This document shows, in pieces, positions 1-11,359 of a stretch of DNA of 64,000 nt. A program made the position numbers and the translations under genes. Every line of letters begins with the position of its first letter. Position 1 is the first letter of the stretch. Where the stretch lies: NCBI GenBank assembly GCA_008704415.1, contig VXIS01000179.1:31566-95565 (forward strand), written 5' to 3'. The stretch is from Sphaerosporella brunnea. Taxonomy: Eukaryota; Ascomycota; Pezizomycetes; Pezizales; Pyronemataceae. The notes beneath the pieces are model-generated. The model saw only the letters and a list, made by a program, of their open reading frames with translations. It did no database searches and was not told the DNA's origin.

Positions 1-1
1 T

Positions 2-701
2 GATACAGAAGATGAGGCATTCCGTGTAGCTCGCGGCGAGCACCTCGGCAAGGGCATTGCTAATAGTAATCCTGCCGATGGCGAGAGCGAAGACAAGCCC
101 GATAAAATCAAGGTGTATACTACCAGCTTTTACATCGGCCTTGTTCTTGATACAAGTGAGTATAAATCCTGCTACTCATTGCTCTTTCTGTACTGACGAT
201 TTACAGGCAAAGCGAAGCAGTTTGACATCTCCTGGGCTTGTCAAGAGTTCTATGACATGTGTAAGACATGGAATCTATACAACGAGGATGCCCACAGCAT
301 CAATGTGCTACACACCCGAAAGTAAGATCCGCCGAATACCACCTCCAAATTTACACGCTAATGTTTTTCCAGTTGGGAGCTCCCACACAACGTCTTCAAA
401 GCGGGTGAAACAAAACCCCAGAAAAAGACCAAGGTAATCAAGAGGAAGGTTGCCAATGGAACTGCCCTCAAGAAGCGGCCAGCTGAAGAGGTACGTGTTG
501 ACCCCATTCTTTCCATAATGACTTGGCCGGGCAATGGGAGGGGAGAGAAAAAGGGTTTGCAAAGAACACTGAAGAGCTACGAAATCGAGGAGAGACGAAT
601 ATGTCTCATTCGCCGAGGACACTCTTAGGAACAACATTGAAGGAATTGGCGTTCAGGACCTGTCGCTGAAGACGTTCAAAAATCTCCTCCCGCTGGTGTG
701 A
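2..701 (+). CDS. pla1: Poly(A) polymerase, 3' end (partial)
   Basis: This is the C-terminal part of nuclear poly(A) polymerase, the enzyme that adds poly(A) tails to pre-mRNA. The start lies left of the window. I read exons 2-155, 207-321 and 373-490, which join in frame, with introns 156-206 and 322-372. A last exon from about 575 ends at the TGA at 699-701. Motifs of the RNA-binding C-terminal domain are visible: KVYTTSFYIGLVLD, FYDMCKTWNLYNED and INVLHTRNWELP, followed by a lysine-rich tail (KPQKKTKVIKRK) expected for nuclear import. The splice into the last exon is uncertain: exon 3 ends in phase 0 but the acceptors near 574 and 576 do not fit that phase, so an intron border or a base may be misread. 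Family assignment is firm; the exact C-terminus is not. Confidence 0.82.
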
Positions 702-1662
702 CTAGGGATTCACAGATGGCACGTATACAACGCACATAATTGATGGCTGACAACTGGGTTATTACTACGGTTTGCAGAACCTCCCGGACGACGCGAAGAG
801 ATCGCGCATGGCGACTGCAGTCCAGAATGGCGCATAATATCCCTCAGGGTCGGTCCTCCCCAACCCTCTCACATCAAGATATTGACTCTTCTCGCAGTGC
901 GTTCTCCTTCTCGCTTGTTCCCCTTTCTTGCGGCCATTTTACCGCATTCGGTCCCTTGTTTACTTTAGGACGACTTACCTTTGCTTGGAAGCCCTTGCGG
1001 TGAACCGATATCTAACGCCAGCCAATTTTTCAGGGCATCTGACCGCATTTTCCGAATTCAACCCATACAAAACTTACGACACAGTTTTTTTTTTGCCGAT
1101 AATTTTCACCCTCTGGAATACCCGGTTTCTCTTCTGTTTTCGGTTTGACTAACCCGACGCATTCCGATTCACAGCCAACTCGGTTTGACATCAACCACAA
1201 CATTTGCCTACTTTCAGACGTGAAACCATTGATTTTCTTGTTGTGTACAACTTTCCAACCAACTAGAAGAGCGTGTCCCACGACGAAAGGCTACACAAAG
1301 TACCTATAATCAAGAAAAAAAAAAGAAAAGAAAGAAAAGAAAAACACTGAGCGAGTGTCTGGAACGATCACATGCTGGGCTATATACCCATATCATGAAT
1401 CTACTACCAGCTATCGTCCTGTGCTTGTCCTCCTTCAGTAGGTTCTGTTTGTTCTGTTTTATTCCTTTTTCCTTCCGTGTATTGGTTTAGTTGCCTCGGT
1501 TTGGGGTTTGCTTGCTTGTTGAGGTATCTAGGGATACTACACGGTGCAAGTGATGGCGAGCGGCGTTGTATAGTTACACTTTAATGTCAACCGGGTTCCA
1601 AAATATGGATGGATATCAATCTATAATTCGTGATGTGAATACCGAGTCTTGCTTGCCCAGCT
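702..1662. other. Intergenic, no gene seen
   Basis: This stretch separates two convergent genes and should hold both 3' UTRs. It has an A/G-rich simple tract at about 1313-1347 and several T-runs. Reading frames here are short and look like no protein. Confidence 0.6.
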
Positions 1663-2253
1663 TTACTCCGCCTTCTCCAACGATACCCTCCTCCACATAC
1701 CACAATGCATAATTTTCTCCTCCATCCATTGCCCCATGTCTTCATCCACCTCGAAACCAAGCTTCTCCCACACACCTCTAACACCACACTGTGCATGCGC
1801 CAACAACCTCCCATCCCACTCCCCGTCGATCCTCTTTCCCTCTAAATCCCTACACCCCACCTCCGATGGGTTCTTCCTCATAAACTCCACCGCGCTCTCA
1901 ACCATGAGCTTTCCCACGCCCTTCCCTCGCCACTCCTTCAACGTGGCCAATCGTCCAACCTTGCAATAGTTACCCTCTGGCTCTCGCTCGGGACCTTCCC
2001 CATGGGTCGGATGCGGAGGCGTCACTATCCGTAAAGTACCCACCGGCACCTCATTGTCGTAGCACACGAAGTGCCAGCACCGCGGCTCGTCCCCGTCGAG
2101 CTCGTTTTCAAGGGGGATGTTTTGTTCTTCTACGAACACGGGGATGCGGACGCGCATGGCATCGGCGAAGAGGGCGGTTTTTTGGCCGAGCTGTGGGGCG
2201 GGGACGTAGAGAGGCATTTTTTTGGCTGTCCTTGAAGGGGTGTGTTTGTCCAC
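1663..2253 (-). CDS. GNAT-family N-acetyltransferase
   Basis: A single-exon protein of 196 residues predicted to move an acetyl group from acetyl-CoA to an unknown amine. The acetyl-CoA-binding motif A is clear: VGRLATLKEWRGKGVGKLM carries the R-x-x-G-x-G signature. Before it come FVEEQNIPLENELDGDE, a typical early motif of YjcF/ElaA-like members, and the strand VGTLRIV. The C-terminal end HAQCGVRGVWEKLGFEV is the usual motif B helix and strand. The ATG at 2251-2253 gives the longest frame. The ATG at codon 13 (2217), giving MPLYVPAP, is an equally good start and closer to the usual length. Substrate cannot be told from sequence. Confidence 0.85.
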   Translation of the reverse strand: MDKHTPSRTAKKMPLYVPAPQLGQKTALFADAMRVRIPVFVEEQNIPLENELDGDEPRCWHFVCYDNEVPVGTLRIVTPPHPTHGEGPEREPEGNYCKVGRLATLKEWRGKGVGKLMVESAVEFMRKNPSEVGCRDLEGKRIDGEWDGRLLAHAQCGVRGVWEKLGFEVDEDMGQWMEEKIMHCGMWRRVSLEKAE

Positions 2254-3588
2254 GTTTTGATGGGCGGGGCTTCAGCCGTGTTTTTCAGCCAGTGTGGGTT
2301 AGGCTAGCGGATCTATAGTTACTCGTGAATAAGGAGGAGATTGCGGCGCAGTCACTTCGCCACGGGTGCGTGAGCCATCGTGGCTCGGTCACTGTGCCAC
2401 AACCTTATCTCTCTTCCTTATTGACGAGTAGATCGGTATTGACAGCCCTCGATATCACTCGAGTGTGTGTAATCATGTAACCAGCCTATGATATCCTATC
2501 CGCCACCTTATTGATATTACCTAATGCGTCAACTGCGGCCATCCTAAGTACCAAAGTAAAAGACAAAAGGAAAGGTAACCAAGAGAAATAACAACGGGAA
2601 AGACAGGCCCAAAACACAACCGATCACTCCCTAGGTCCTCCTACTCCTCTCAGGAGCCACACCACGAGTTGACCAACCTTGGTATCTCGCAGAAACTGTA
2701 GGACAGCAGGGATAGCCTTCTCTTCCCGGAACAGCCCAAAACCTTCTCCACCGAACGCCAAAGGGTACGACCCACCGAAGCAGAAAGAGCCTTTGCGAAA
2801 CATGCACAGTGATACGTAGAGTACAATAACGGAACAGGACGGATCGCGATAACTACCGGACACCGCGATATGTATGCGGTCAGCCAGAGCAAAGCCTTGG
2901 TAAACGTGTGAGCGCTTGTAACTACCGCGGTGCAAGACATGTCATGCATGAGCGCAAACTGGGGCGAGAATTAACCAGTGGTGCCGGCTCACCTTCTGGC
3001 ACGAGTATGTCAGAGGTGGGGTTTTCTTTTGCAATAGAGGCATCCTCCTGACAACATCTGCAGGTTGCCTTTTTTAGGCAACATTCAGGTTCAACTGTCC
3101 TACAAATTGCCCAAGGCCGGCAAGTGCTGTCAGGGCGGGGCAGGATGCCTCTAATGGCGAGTTTGTAGCAAGAGCAATTATGTTGTGCTATGCGGCAACA
3201 TTCTGCAACTTTGCGGCCAGAGCAGACCGCTTTGGTGGTGGGGTTTCAGCCATCAGCCAATCGCCCAACAAACTGAGTGATCTTCCCGCCGCTTGCCCAA
3301 TCGGCACAGCTACTATCGAAGCTCGGGCAAAACGCCCAGAGCTGCAGTAAACGTCGCACAACAAAAGGAATAAAGCAGCCAACTTGGTGTGATGGGTCGC
3401 GTTTCTAAGTGTGCTGCATTGCTGCCTACATGCTCGTTCTCCTGCTGCCCCTCTTGACGTTAAATTGTTGCTCCTCCCTCTAGTTGCATCTCTAAGCCAG
3501 GGAACTCGAGCTCTTTGAAGGCCTTCATAATCCATACTGCTATTCCAAAATCACTCTTTTCTGAACCGGCCTGAGCCTTTCAGGTACT
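2254..3588. other. Intergenic between divergent genes
   Basis: A 1.3 kb spacer that must hold promoters of the GNAT gene (leftward) and the DUF2235 gene (rightward). Small open frames at 2624-2949 and 3188-3535 on the minus strand resemble no known domain and have no splice context, so I do not call them. Confidence 0.5.
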
Positions 3589-5238
3589 ATGTCGACACCT
3601 TCTTCTTCCCAAGGGGCAACTGGCGGGAAGAGAGACAGAGAGGGGAACGGGGACAAGATTCCCAATCGCCTCGTTCTCTGTTTTGATGGAACTGGTAATC
3701 AGTTCTGGGGTACCCCTCTAGACACCAATATTGTCAAGTTGTACCAGATGTGTGACCGTGGTAGCAAGAAGCAGTACCATTACTACCAGCGTAAGTGCTC
3801 GTACAGCACGCCTACTAGTTTCATTTTCCGCTCACGGGGAACAGCGGGGATTGGCACGTATTCGGTCAGCGAAAGCTCCCTCAATACTGGCTTTCTGGGT
3901 TCCATATATCGCGGGATCCTCCGGCTCCTCGATGAAGGCTTTGCGTCAGAAATCCCATCCCTAACTGGATAGAAGTCATCCTAATGCTGACCAGAAACAC
4001 CTTCGACCACCACGTTATCGCCGGTTACAAGTTTCTTATGAGATACTACAAGCCCGGGGATAAGATATACATCTTTGGGTTCTCCCGAGGAGCCTTCACA
4101 GCCCGCTTCCTCGCAAGGATGATCACGAAGATAGGATTGCTAAGCAGAGGTCCGCGTGAAAGAACCAGATCACAGGCCATGACTGATGGAATATATAGGA
4201 AATGAGGAAATGGTTCCCTTCGCCTACCGAGCTTATCAAGATTATGAGAGCCAGGCGTCTGGAGACGAGGCCGTCGAGTTCATGGAAACTTTCAGGGATA
4301 CCTTTTGCCGACAAAAAGTGGGGATTCATTTCCTTGGCTTGTTCGACTGTGTCAACTCGGTTGCGTAAGAAAAAATTCCTTCAACATTGCTGGACCTGTA
4401 AACTGACGCTGGGGTGGAATTGGAAGCGCTCTTGAGGTGCCCTGGCCATTCCTCCGCAAACAGCCGCGCCTTCATGCTCATCCACCAGCAGCTACCCATA
4501 TTCGGCATGCTGTATCGATTGACGAACGACGTCTCAAGTTCAAGCCGGCTCTTTTCTGTCAGGACGATGATAACGCTACTGATCACTCCAACAGCAACAC
4601 TCAAACCAACATCAGAGAGGCAAGAGGTCCAGCATTCTTATAAGCGCCAGTTCTCTCGATTGGCTGACGGTTCCAAGGTCTATTTCGCCGGTAATCACGG
4701 TGATGTTGGCGGCGGTTGGGCAGCTACTGCCGATGGCGGCATTCAGTTGAGTGACATTGCCCTTGAGTGGATGCTCCAGGAGCTCGAGGACCTTCCAGAT
4801 CCACAGGAAGAGAAGCTTGCCTTCGAATCCGATCGGAAAAAAGCGTTTCTTGAAAAATTCAAGCAGCATCGCGCCACGGCGATTAAGGATAGCATCTGCC
4901 ATGATGCTCTTGCGTGGAACAAAGGGTGGGGTTGGCCATCTGTCATGGGTTGGTGGGTCTTCGGTAAGTCATCAATGCCAAAATGCCATTTTGAGGGCTG
5001 TTCAAAGCTAAACAATAGGTGTTTAGAACTCATTCCTATTTTCAAGAGACTCGAGCTCGAAGGGGACAAGTGGGTTGACACATATTGGCCACCGAACCGC
5101 GGTCAGCCTCGTGATATCCCAGCTTGCAGCGAGCTTCACTCCAGTGTCAGAGAGCGTGCCACGGTCCTGGGTAGCAAATACCGTCCCCAAAACAGCGGCC
5201 TTCCGAAGGATCTCACCTTGACGGGAAGCGACGATTAA
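3589..5238 (+). CDS. DUF2235 alpha/beta-hydrolase-like protein, possibly frame-broken
   Basis: A DUF2235 protein, the fold also found in the Tle1 group of bacterial phospholipase effectors; the fungal role is unknown. Exons by reading frame: 3589-3790, 3845-3944, 3995-4149, 4199-4364, 4427 to about 4610, about 4620-4963 and 5027-5238. The N-terminal strand [16 protein letters not shown], the nucleophile elbow [14 protein letters not shown] (G-x-S-x-G), [30 protein letters not shown] and the late [12 protein letters not shown] are all in the expected order. The intron after 3944 uses a weak donor (GTCAGA). Around 4600-4625 the frame must change, yet I find no good intron. A 7-base insertion there would explain it, so this copy may be a pseudogene or hold a sequence error. 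The final intron (4964-5026) keeps the frame. Confidence 0.75.
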
Positions 5239-5871
5239 TTGCTCCGCATTACGCCCGTTTTAATATTTTGGCTCTGGTTGGGATGTGCGTGTTGCCAACT
5301 GTGTGCCGCTTCTTCTCATATACCGTGGTAGCATCGAGTGGACTTGCGAAGGAATTGAAAGTAATATTTCGAACTGTATGAGTGCATGTGCTGGCCGTCC
5401 AGAGATGAAGGAACTCAATCTAACAAAACCCGTGGTTGATGTATCAACAACTCCCTCCGTCATGATCAGCCATACTTCGAGTGATGATATATGATTAGTG
5501 TCTTGGCTGCTCGACGAGCAGGGAAACGCGAACCCCCCCTTCCCTTCCCTTCATTCGCGTCGCTCAACCCACACAACCCATAACAAAGCCACAAACACTT
5601 TTCGCTATACCGCAGCATCGCGATCCCCAATTCTACCCAATCAGAGAGTCTCTCCTTCTTCTTCTTCTTCTTTTTCTTTTCCTTCTTCGAGATTCTCCCG
5701 ATAAGCCCTACAACCCTCATCTCAATTCTTCTCGTTTGTGTGGAGCCAGCTCGTTGTCCCTGGCAACACCAACCAACAACACCTAACCTCTCTTTCTATT
5801 CTTCATCACCCGCACACTTCACCACCAAAGCTAGCGACGATCCTTCATTAATATTGCCACCACCTGAACCT

Positions 5872-8372
5872 ATGGCCATGCCACCCATTCGGACGTCTCC
5901 AGCAAAACACAGATTCGCGGCGGCGCCCTTCATCGAGGAGGATGATGGCTTCAATCCTCAATGGGCTCTGAGCCCAGAGGACCCGATCTTCAAGTCCACT
6001 TTCTCACCCGCTCGACCGCTCTACCTCCAAGAACCCGAGCCCGTGACCCGCCCTGTGCCGCCGACGCCCCAAACTAGAATCACTCATCTTCCACCCGAAA
6101 TGTGAGTATAGAACGCGCCCCGTTGCTCTCGAGCATGAACTAATAGTGTTCACGATAGTCGCAATTATAACAAAGAAGTCGGTTTTGACAACCTCACTTT
6201 GAGTTTACTCTTACCTCTAGCCTTCGTCTACAATACAGCGAGTAAGCTCGGCTCGCTCGCATATGAAGGTGTCTCAGCCATGGTGCGTGTGGGGGGCGTT
6301 GTGAAGAAGAGGATACTCCCGGGCCGTCAGGATCCCGTTGGGGGGAGGAGGAGGAGACAGCAGACCCCCGTAAAGAAGCGTGCACCTAAGGATAGCATGC
6401 TGAACTTGCCCCCGCATATGGTTGGCGCGACGCCGTAGGTGCTCTGAGCCGGATTCAAGGACTTCGACGGCTGACTGGAATGTTCAGGAATGTTGTCCGA
6501 CAGGCTAGAGGCGAGAGGCCTCGGAGAGATCCAACCACACACACGCCAACGGCTGATGAGGCGCGCAAGTGGCAGTTGTTCCACGCGACTCCTCTTCACA
6601 AGAAACCGAAGCCCAAGGACACTCCTCTCCCAACCGCCCCCGGCACTCCTTGGGCAACCCCCAAATTTGAGGTTAACACCTCTCAACGCAAGATCAAGGC
6701 GGTGAAGTCGAAGCAATTTGCCATGAACGTGCATAAGGGCGAGTTCAAGGAATGGCTAAGACTCCTGAAGAAGCATGGCCTCGGCACTACTGCCCTCCGT
6801 CGGGTCCTGACTGAGAACCTCGCATTTCCCACCGACTTGATTCTGTCCCTCCACGACAAGAAAGCTAGATCTGGCGACGGGGGGTTCGATACTCTCGTCA
6901 AGTGCTTCAGTCATGAAGGGTTTACGACCTTCTACAAGATACTCATTCCGAATATCAAATACCCTTCACCGCGCAAGTTTCAAGAGGGAGAATGCGAGAA
7001 CATCGACCTAAACTCGGTCCACCAACAGGAGGATGGCTGCTGCAAGTTCTGTCGAGGGTTTTCTTGGGCGGGCAAAGTGGAAGAGAGGGAAGTTGAGAAA
7101 GGAGGCGAGGTTCCCTGCAAAAGCCAGCACAAGTCTACCATACCGTACACCAAGGAGGAGCAACGTGAATTCGATCGTTTTAAGTACGATGCCCTGTTTA
7201 GGCGGTGGTGCAAGGAGTCTCGCTATGACTGGGTCTTCGAAACTCCGCAACCCTCTGGCTGGGAGATCCCCCAGGACGATCCGAGGTTGCGGCACATCTC
7301 GATGCTTCGCCAGCAGCACAAGGCCACCTACGGTGCTCCAAAGATGTACGATGCCGATCTTATGGCCAGTCGCACTCAGCTCCGCACAGAAATCTCGAGG
7401 CAAGATCTTGCCGCCAAAATACTTATTGATGCCATCAGGAAGGAAAACCCAACCCTGGCGGCGGCCTACGAAAAGATGGACCTCGAACGGAAGCGGAGGC
7501 AGGTTCGAACTGATTGGCTTTGTGTGAAGCAAGTTAAGATCCGTCGCAAGGAGCCACCGAAGGAGCAGGCGGCTTTCACTACTGTTGCTTCTCCAGCTGT
7601 TCCCAAACCAGCGCCACGACCGGTTGTGGGAAAGGTTCCCAAAACTGTACTCAAAAGGGCTGCTGCTCCAGCGGAGCAAGAGGAATTCAAGCCTGTCAAG
7701 CGAGTCAAATTTGCGTCCGAGCCGGAAGGGCCGACTGTCAACCCTCGCAAGACTCCCGCCAAGGGTATTTTGAAGACTACAAGCTCGGTGGTGAGCAGAC
7801 AAAAGAGTGCGCGACTGGCCGCAAAGAACAGAAAGAATGGGACCAACACCAACTTACCCGCGGACCAGTTCCTATTCAATCTTCCGTCCCAGACCAACGG
7901 ACGCCAGCCCGTCCCTGCAACATCTGATGCAGCCTCTCCTCCTCCGGTCCCTCATCAGAAGCCCAACCCCAGGCTGAACTTTTCAACAGTGCCCTCCTTA
8001 GCCCCGACCTCCAAGAACGAGCCGACCTACTTTTTCGGTGCATCCTCCGGCGTTTACAACCGTGGAATTCCTTCCTCCTTCGATCCCGTTGCTATCAGGC
8101 AGCAGTACAATGCTGGTGTCCTCAATGCCAGCACTTACTGGGAGGATCTGAACACGAATCCCTATGGCTGGAAGCCTGATCCTAATTTGACCAAGGAGGA
8201 GAATGATGCCGAACGTTATAATTACAACATCCAGAAGCGGATGGAACAGCAAGAGAGAGAGAAGGAGATGCGGGCCCTGGAGCTTGCCGAGGAGCAGCTT
8301 CGTGGTGGCCGGCAGCGTTCTAGCCCTACCAACCTATTTGATAACGGCACTACATGGCGGGAAAAGAAGTAG
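5872..8372 (+). CDS. Uncharacterised basic low-complexity protein
   Basis: A three-exon gene (5872-6101, 6159-6434, 6488-8372) coding for about 796 residues. Both introns have consensus borders and keep the frame; the first holds an ACTAAT-like branch site. I do not recognise the protein. Visible features: a proline-rich N-terminus with acidic patches, a short hydrophobic stretch (LTLSLLLPLAFVY, about residues 90-102), a K/R cluster (GGRRRRQQTPVKKRAPK), a central more ordered part with cysteines (EDGCCKFCRGF) and aromatic runs, then a long basic P/K-rich part, and a C-terminal charged helix rich in E, Q and R. The basic, mostly disordered make-up suggests a nuclear protein, but that is inference. 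The ATG at 5872 is preferred; no ATG lies upstream in frame before T-rich leader DNA. Confidence 0.75.
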
Positions 8373-9359
8373 ATGAGGTGATCTTGCTTACGAAAATTGA
8401 TGAGATATGATGGGAATTGATTCAGCTGTGAGTTGCATCAGTATTTTTGCATCCCTTCGTCTCTACGTGGGCGACAAGTCTCTTCGCTGTATTTATATCC
8501 TCTTTTTGTTTTGGCCTTTTCTTTGTTTTCTCTTAGAATAGCGTGGGGAGTCAAATTTTTGGTGTTTTTCTTTCTTTTCTTTCTTTTATTGTTTTCTCCA
8601 CGGTTCTGTTTCTTGTTGCTTTTGAAAGTATGGTTCATGGGACTTGAGTCTTGCTATTGGTATAAATTCTGCCCAAACCGCGCCTTCGAATTCTCAGTGA
8701 ATCGGTTTACAAGGATGAGTGATTCTGCATACTCGAGAGGTGATTTATTTATTTATAGCCTATGACCGTGAATAGGAGCGGCAACCAATAACCAGAACAA
8801 AGGAAAATTACAATGAAAACATCGCCTTGAAAACAAAAGAAACCCCCAGAGTGTGGTACTTTGCGAGTAAGCCGTCTGTGTCCGAGCGCGCGCAGGCTTT
8901 CTCATGAGTGTGCCTTGTCCTGCTCTTCCCCATTACTCTCCCTCAGGCTCTTCTCCTTCGTGCTCCTCCTCCACCTCATTCACTGCTCCTATCGACCACC
9001 CCCTCCCGGTCTGCCACTTCCTAGCCACTGTCTTGGTTTTTTTTTGGTTTTTTTTTGTTTTAATCATAATGTATTCGGCCGCTTGCAGCCATGACAGAGA
9101 GTACATGCAGACTGTCCTTAAACCCCAAAGGCTACAGTCGGGTGTGCCTTAGAAGGAAAGAATGACATAAAAGAATTTAAGGGAAGAAAAACATAGGCAA
9201 AGTTAAGAAAATACGTATCTCATAGGAGAGGAGGTAAATCAAACGTTGTCATTACATTCTTGGCTTCTTAGGCCAGGTCCCAGCTTTGGTGATCATCTGC
9301 TAACGGGGGTGGGGATCTTCCTCCTCCCACTCCCTATCTTTCCCTCACGCACTGTGGCT
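8373..9359. other. 3' UTR and noncoding, T-rich
   Basis: Downstream of the gene ending at 8372 are T-rich and C/T-rich tracts (about 8500-8600 and 9035-9060). I see no protein or RNA gene. Confidence 0.5.
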
Positions 9360-10024
9360 TCACCGGCTGCCTTCCACAGTGCAGCTTGCTCTTTCCGCCA
9401 CCTGGCACAGAACTTAAAAATGATGTTCTCTCGTCTGCTGCGGCGCCTTCTTGCAGAACCAGCACTTGTCGTTTTCCCTCCTGTTTGTCCACGCTAGGTA
9501 GAGGGCAGTGGGGGCTTTGTTCAGCCTAAGCTGGTAAAAACGGGAGGCGAGCGCTTCGGAGCTTTGGACCCCACGGGGTTGAGCCCTTGTGGCCGTCGGG
9601 CCTTATAGTACCTCTTATTGCAGTGCTTCTTCAGACACGCAATGCGGTCTTGTCGTTTGGCCTGGGTGGTCGCCCTGGCGATGTGCGTCAGTGACGCCAT
9701 GTCGAGTATCTCAGGGGCCTCCGAATCGAAGTCCTTGTGGTCATTGCGGCGCCCAGCGGCTTCCTTTGCCCGCTGATCAGCAAGCTCGTTCCCAAGGACT
9801 CCGTGGTGACCCCTAGCCACTATCTTGGTCTGCCGCAAGAATAGTTGCAAGGCGTCACGGCCACGGTTGTCGTATAGAAGGCCCTGCAGCGCAACCTCGG
9901 TGATCGCTCTTCTTAGACCCGCATATAGCGGGCAGGCTAGTAGGAGATGTCGTACTGTTTGTGTGTTGCTGGTGGCGCAGGTGCACGCCGGGCTGTCGAT
10001 CCGGCTGGAGGGCATGCGACTCAA
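9360..10024 (-). mobile_element. Scrambled LINE (Tad-like) ORF2 3' fragment
   Basis: Remains of a non-LTR retrotransposon read on the minus strand. The motif GHHGVLGNELADQRAKEAAG is the C-terminal end of a LINE-encoded RNase H. It is followed by RIACLKKHCNKRYYKARRP, then in another frame by RFYQLRLNKAPTALYLAW and a zinc knuckle CWFCKKAPQQTREH. A second zinc-knuckle-like piece (CTCATSNTQTVRHLLLACPL) lies before the RNase H part, where it does not belong in an intact element. Two knuckles around one RNase H tail suggest a join of two element copies. Frames change at about 9560 and 9415, so it is dead. Ends and target-site duplications are not visible. Confidence 0.75.
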
Positions 10025-11261
10025 ATTCGAAAGGTATCAGAGCCCTGGACTGGATTACCAAGATTCGCTTGGGCCTGCACTTGATTGCGTCGGGCTTCTA
10101 TCTTTGATTCTATGCAGTGGGGGCCTCAGCCGTCTCATATGGAAGTTTTGTTGGTACGGCTTCTGGTGTCTACAACTCCATAGTATGAGTCTTGATTTCT
10201 CACTCTGTTCGAATTTGCTAAGCCTGGGAGTGGGAAAGTTTTTCACCGGGTTTTGTTTTTCTAGATGTGAATTGTAGAACGATGTTCTCTGATGAGTTAT
10301 GGTCTTAGCGATAACTTGTGACCGCAACACTTGTCATTCACATGTATTTGTAATAGAAATATCGATGCTTGTTCAGACATGTACGCTTTCTACTATCCCA
10401 ATGCACGCATCTGGACGTCGTTGTCCCGCCGGACTAAATCCATTACATTCATAGAAAAGCGCTAACAGCACTAACAGTGATATGTTCCGTATGCGTAAGT
10501 CAAAATTAATACTCACGATCGCATAGCCTTATGCGTTCTTACTTGAGGCAAATTAAGCATGCTCTGGTAGCAGCTTGATTGTTACTGGTTGGTTTATGTT
10601 TCCGTTGCACCAAAACATCAAACACAACTCATCACTCTTCCAGGCTTCACTCAACAACCCCAAAACAAAGTCAGGCCTTGCCGCTTCAACGCTTACCCCC
10701 ACGCCCCCAGGCCGAACCTCGAAGTCTCCGCCTTACGCAGTTACGATGCAACGTTGCTCCTGAGCTGCAGGGGATGGTAGCCCACCACATGCTTCAGCGT
10801 CCTTTATGATTGTGTTGGAATATGCGTCCCGACATAATGTGAGTGTGGACCGAGTGCTGGCTAGTGAGGCATGTTTATCTCACACATAATGAACAGCACC
10901 GTACTTTGTAATCTAATCCAATGGATTGTTTGCCGCTCGCTCGGGCCACCGACACCGATTCAGAGTCGTCCATTCCGGAAAAGGGCTCGAACAGCCAACT
11001 TTCAGGTTTCCAGCCAGACGTAAGCAGATTTCTTCCCAGTTTGGACCTTTCGGCGAGCTAATCCAATTGACGCCTCATAGAACGACAATTCTAACGTGTC
11101 TAAGCACGACACTCAGACGCTGTGTGTGTGTGTAATCAAGTCTATTGTCCGCATGCAACCTATGGCAGACCCTCCACTCATCCCCATCCAAATCCTGTTT
11201 GATATCATCTCAGGCGTCAACCGCGGCTACCCGGTTTCCCCGACCCTCCGCCCGGAGCACT
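10025..11261. other. Noncoding, probable decayed repeats
   Basis: About 1.2 kb without a supported gene. A short TG dinucleotide run lies at about 11119-11132. Nothing else can be assigned. Confidence 0.4.
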
Positions 11262-11355
11262 GATTTGGTGGGAACGACACTGGGATTCGAACCCATTGCA
11301 CACTCAGAAGCTGATGAAGAATACGAGGCCTTGGTCAGCAGACCGCCACCCGGCT
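11262..11355 (-). repeat. tRNA-like Pol III head, possible SINE
   Basis: On the minus strand a perfect B-box core (GGTTCGAATCC, complement of 11283-11293) follows an A-box-like TGGCGGTCTGC (complement of 11338-11348) by 55 bases, close to the spacing in tRNAs with a long variable arm. The flanking ends do not pair as an acceptor stem, so I do not call a functional tRNA. A tRNA-derived SINE head or tRNA relic fits best. Confidence 0.35.
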
Positions 11356-11359
11356 CCTA

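Noticed and set aside
3188..3535. A 115-codon minus-strand frame upstream of the DUF2235 gene
   Set aside because: No family resemblance and no splice or expression clue.
7008..7802. A 264-codon minus-strand frame
   Set aside because: It lies wholly inside the long exon of the gene at 5872-8372 and has no recognisable domain.
10033..10044. GGTATCAGAGCC, like the primer-binding site of plant LTR elements
   Set aside because: No LTR end, polypurine tract or gag-pol sequence lies nearby, and fungal elements mostly use other primers. Likely chance.
11262..11355. A true tRNA gene on the minus strand
   Set aside because: The B box is perfect, but the putative acceptor strands do not pair and no anticodon arm can be drawn. 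Kept only as a tRNA-like head.
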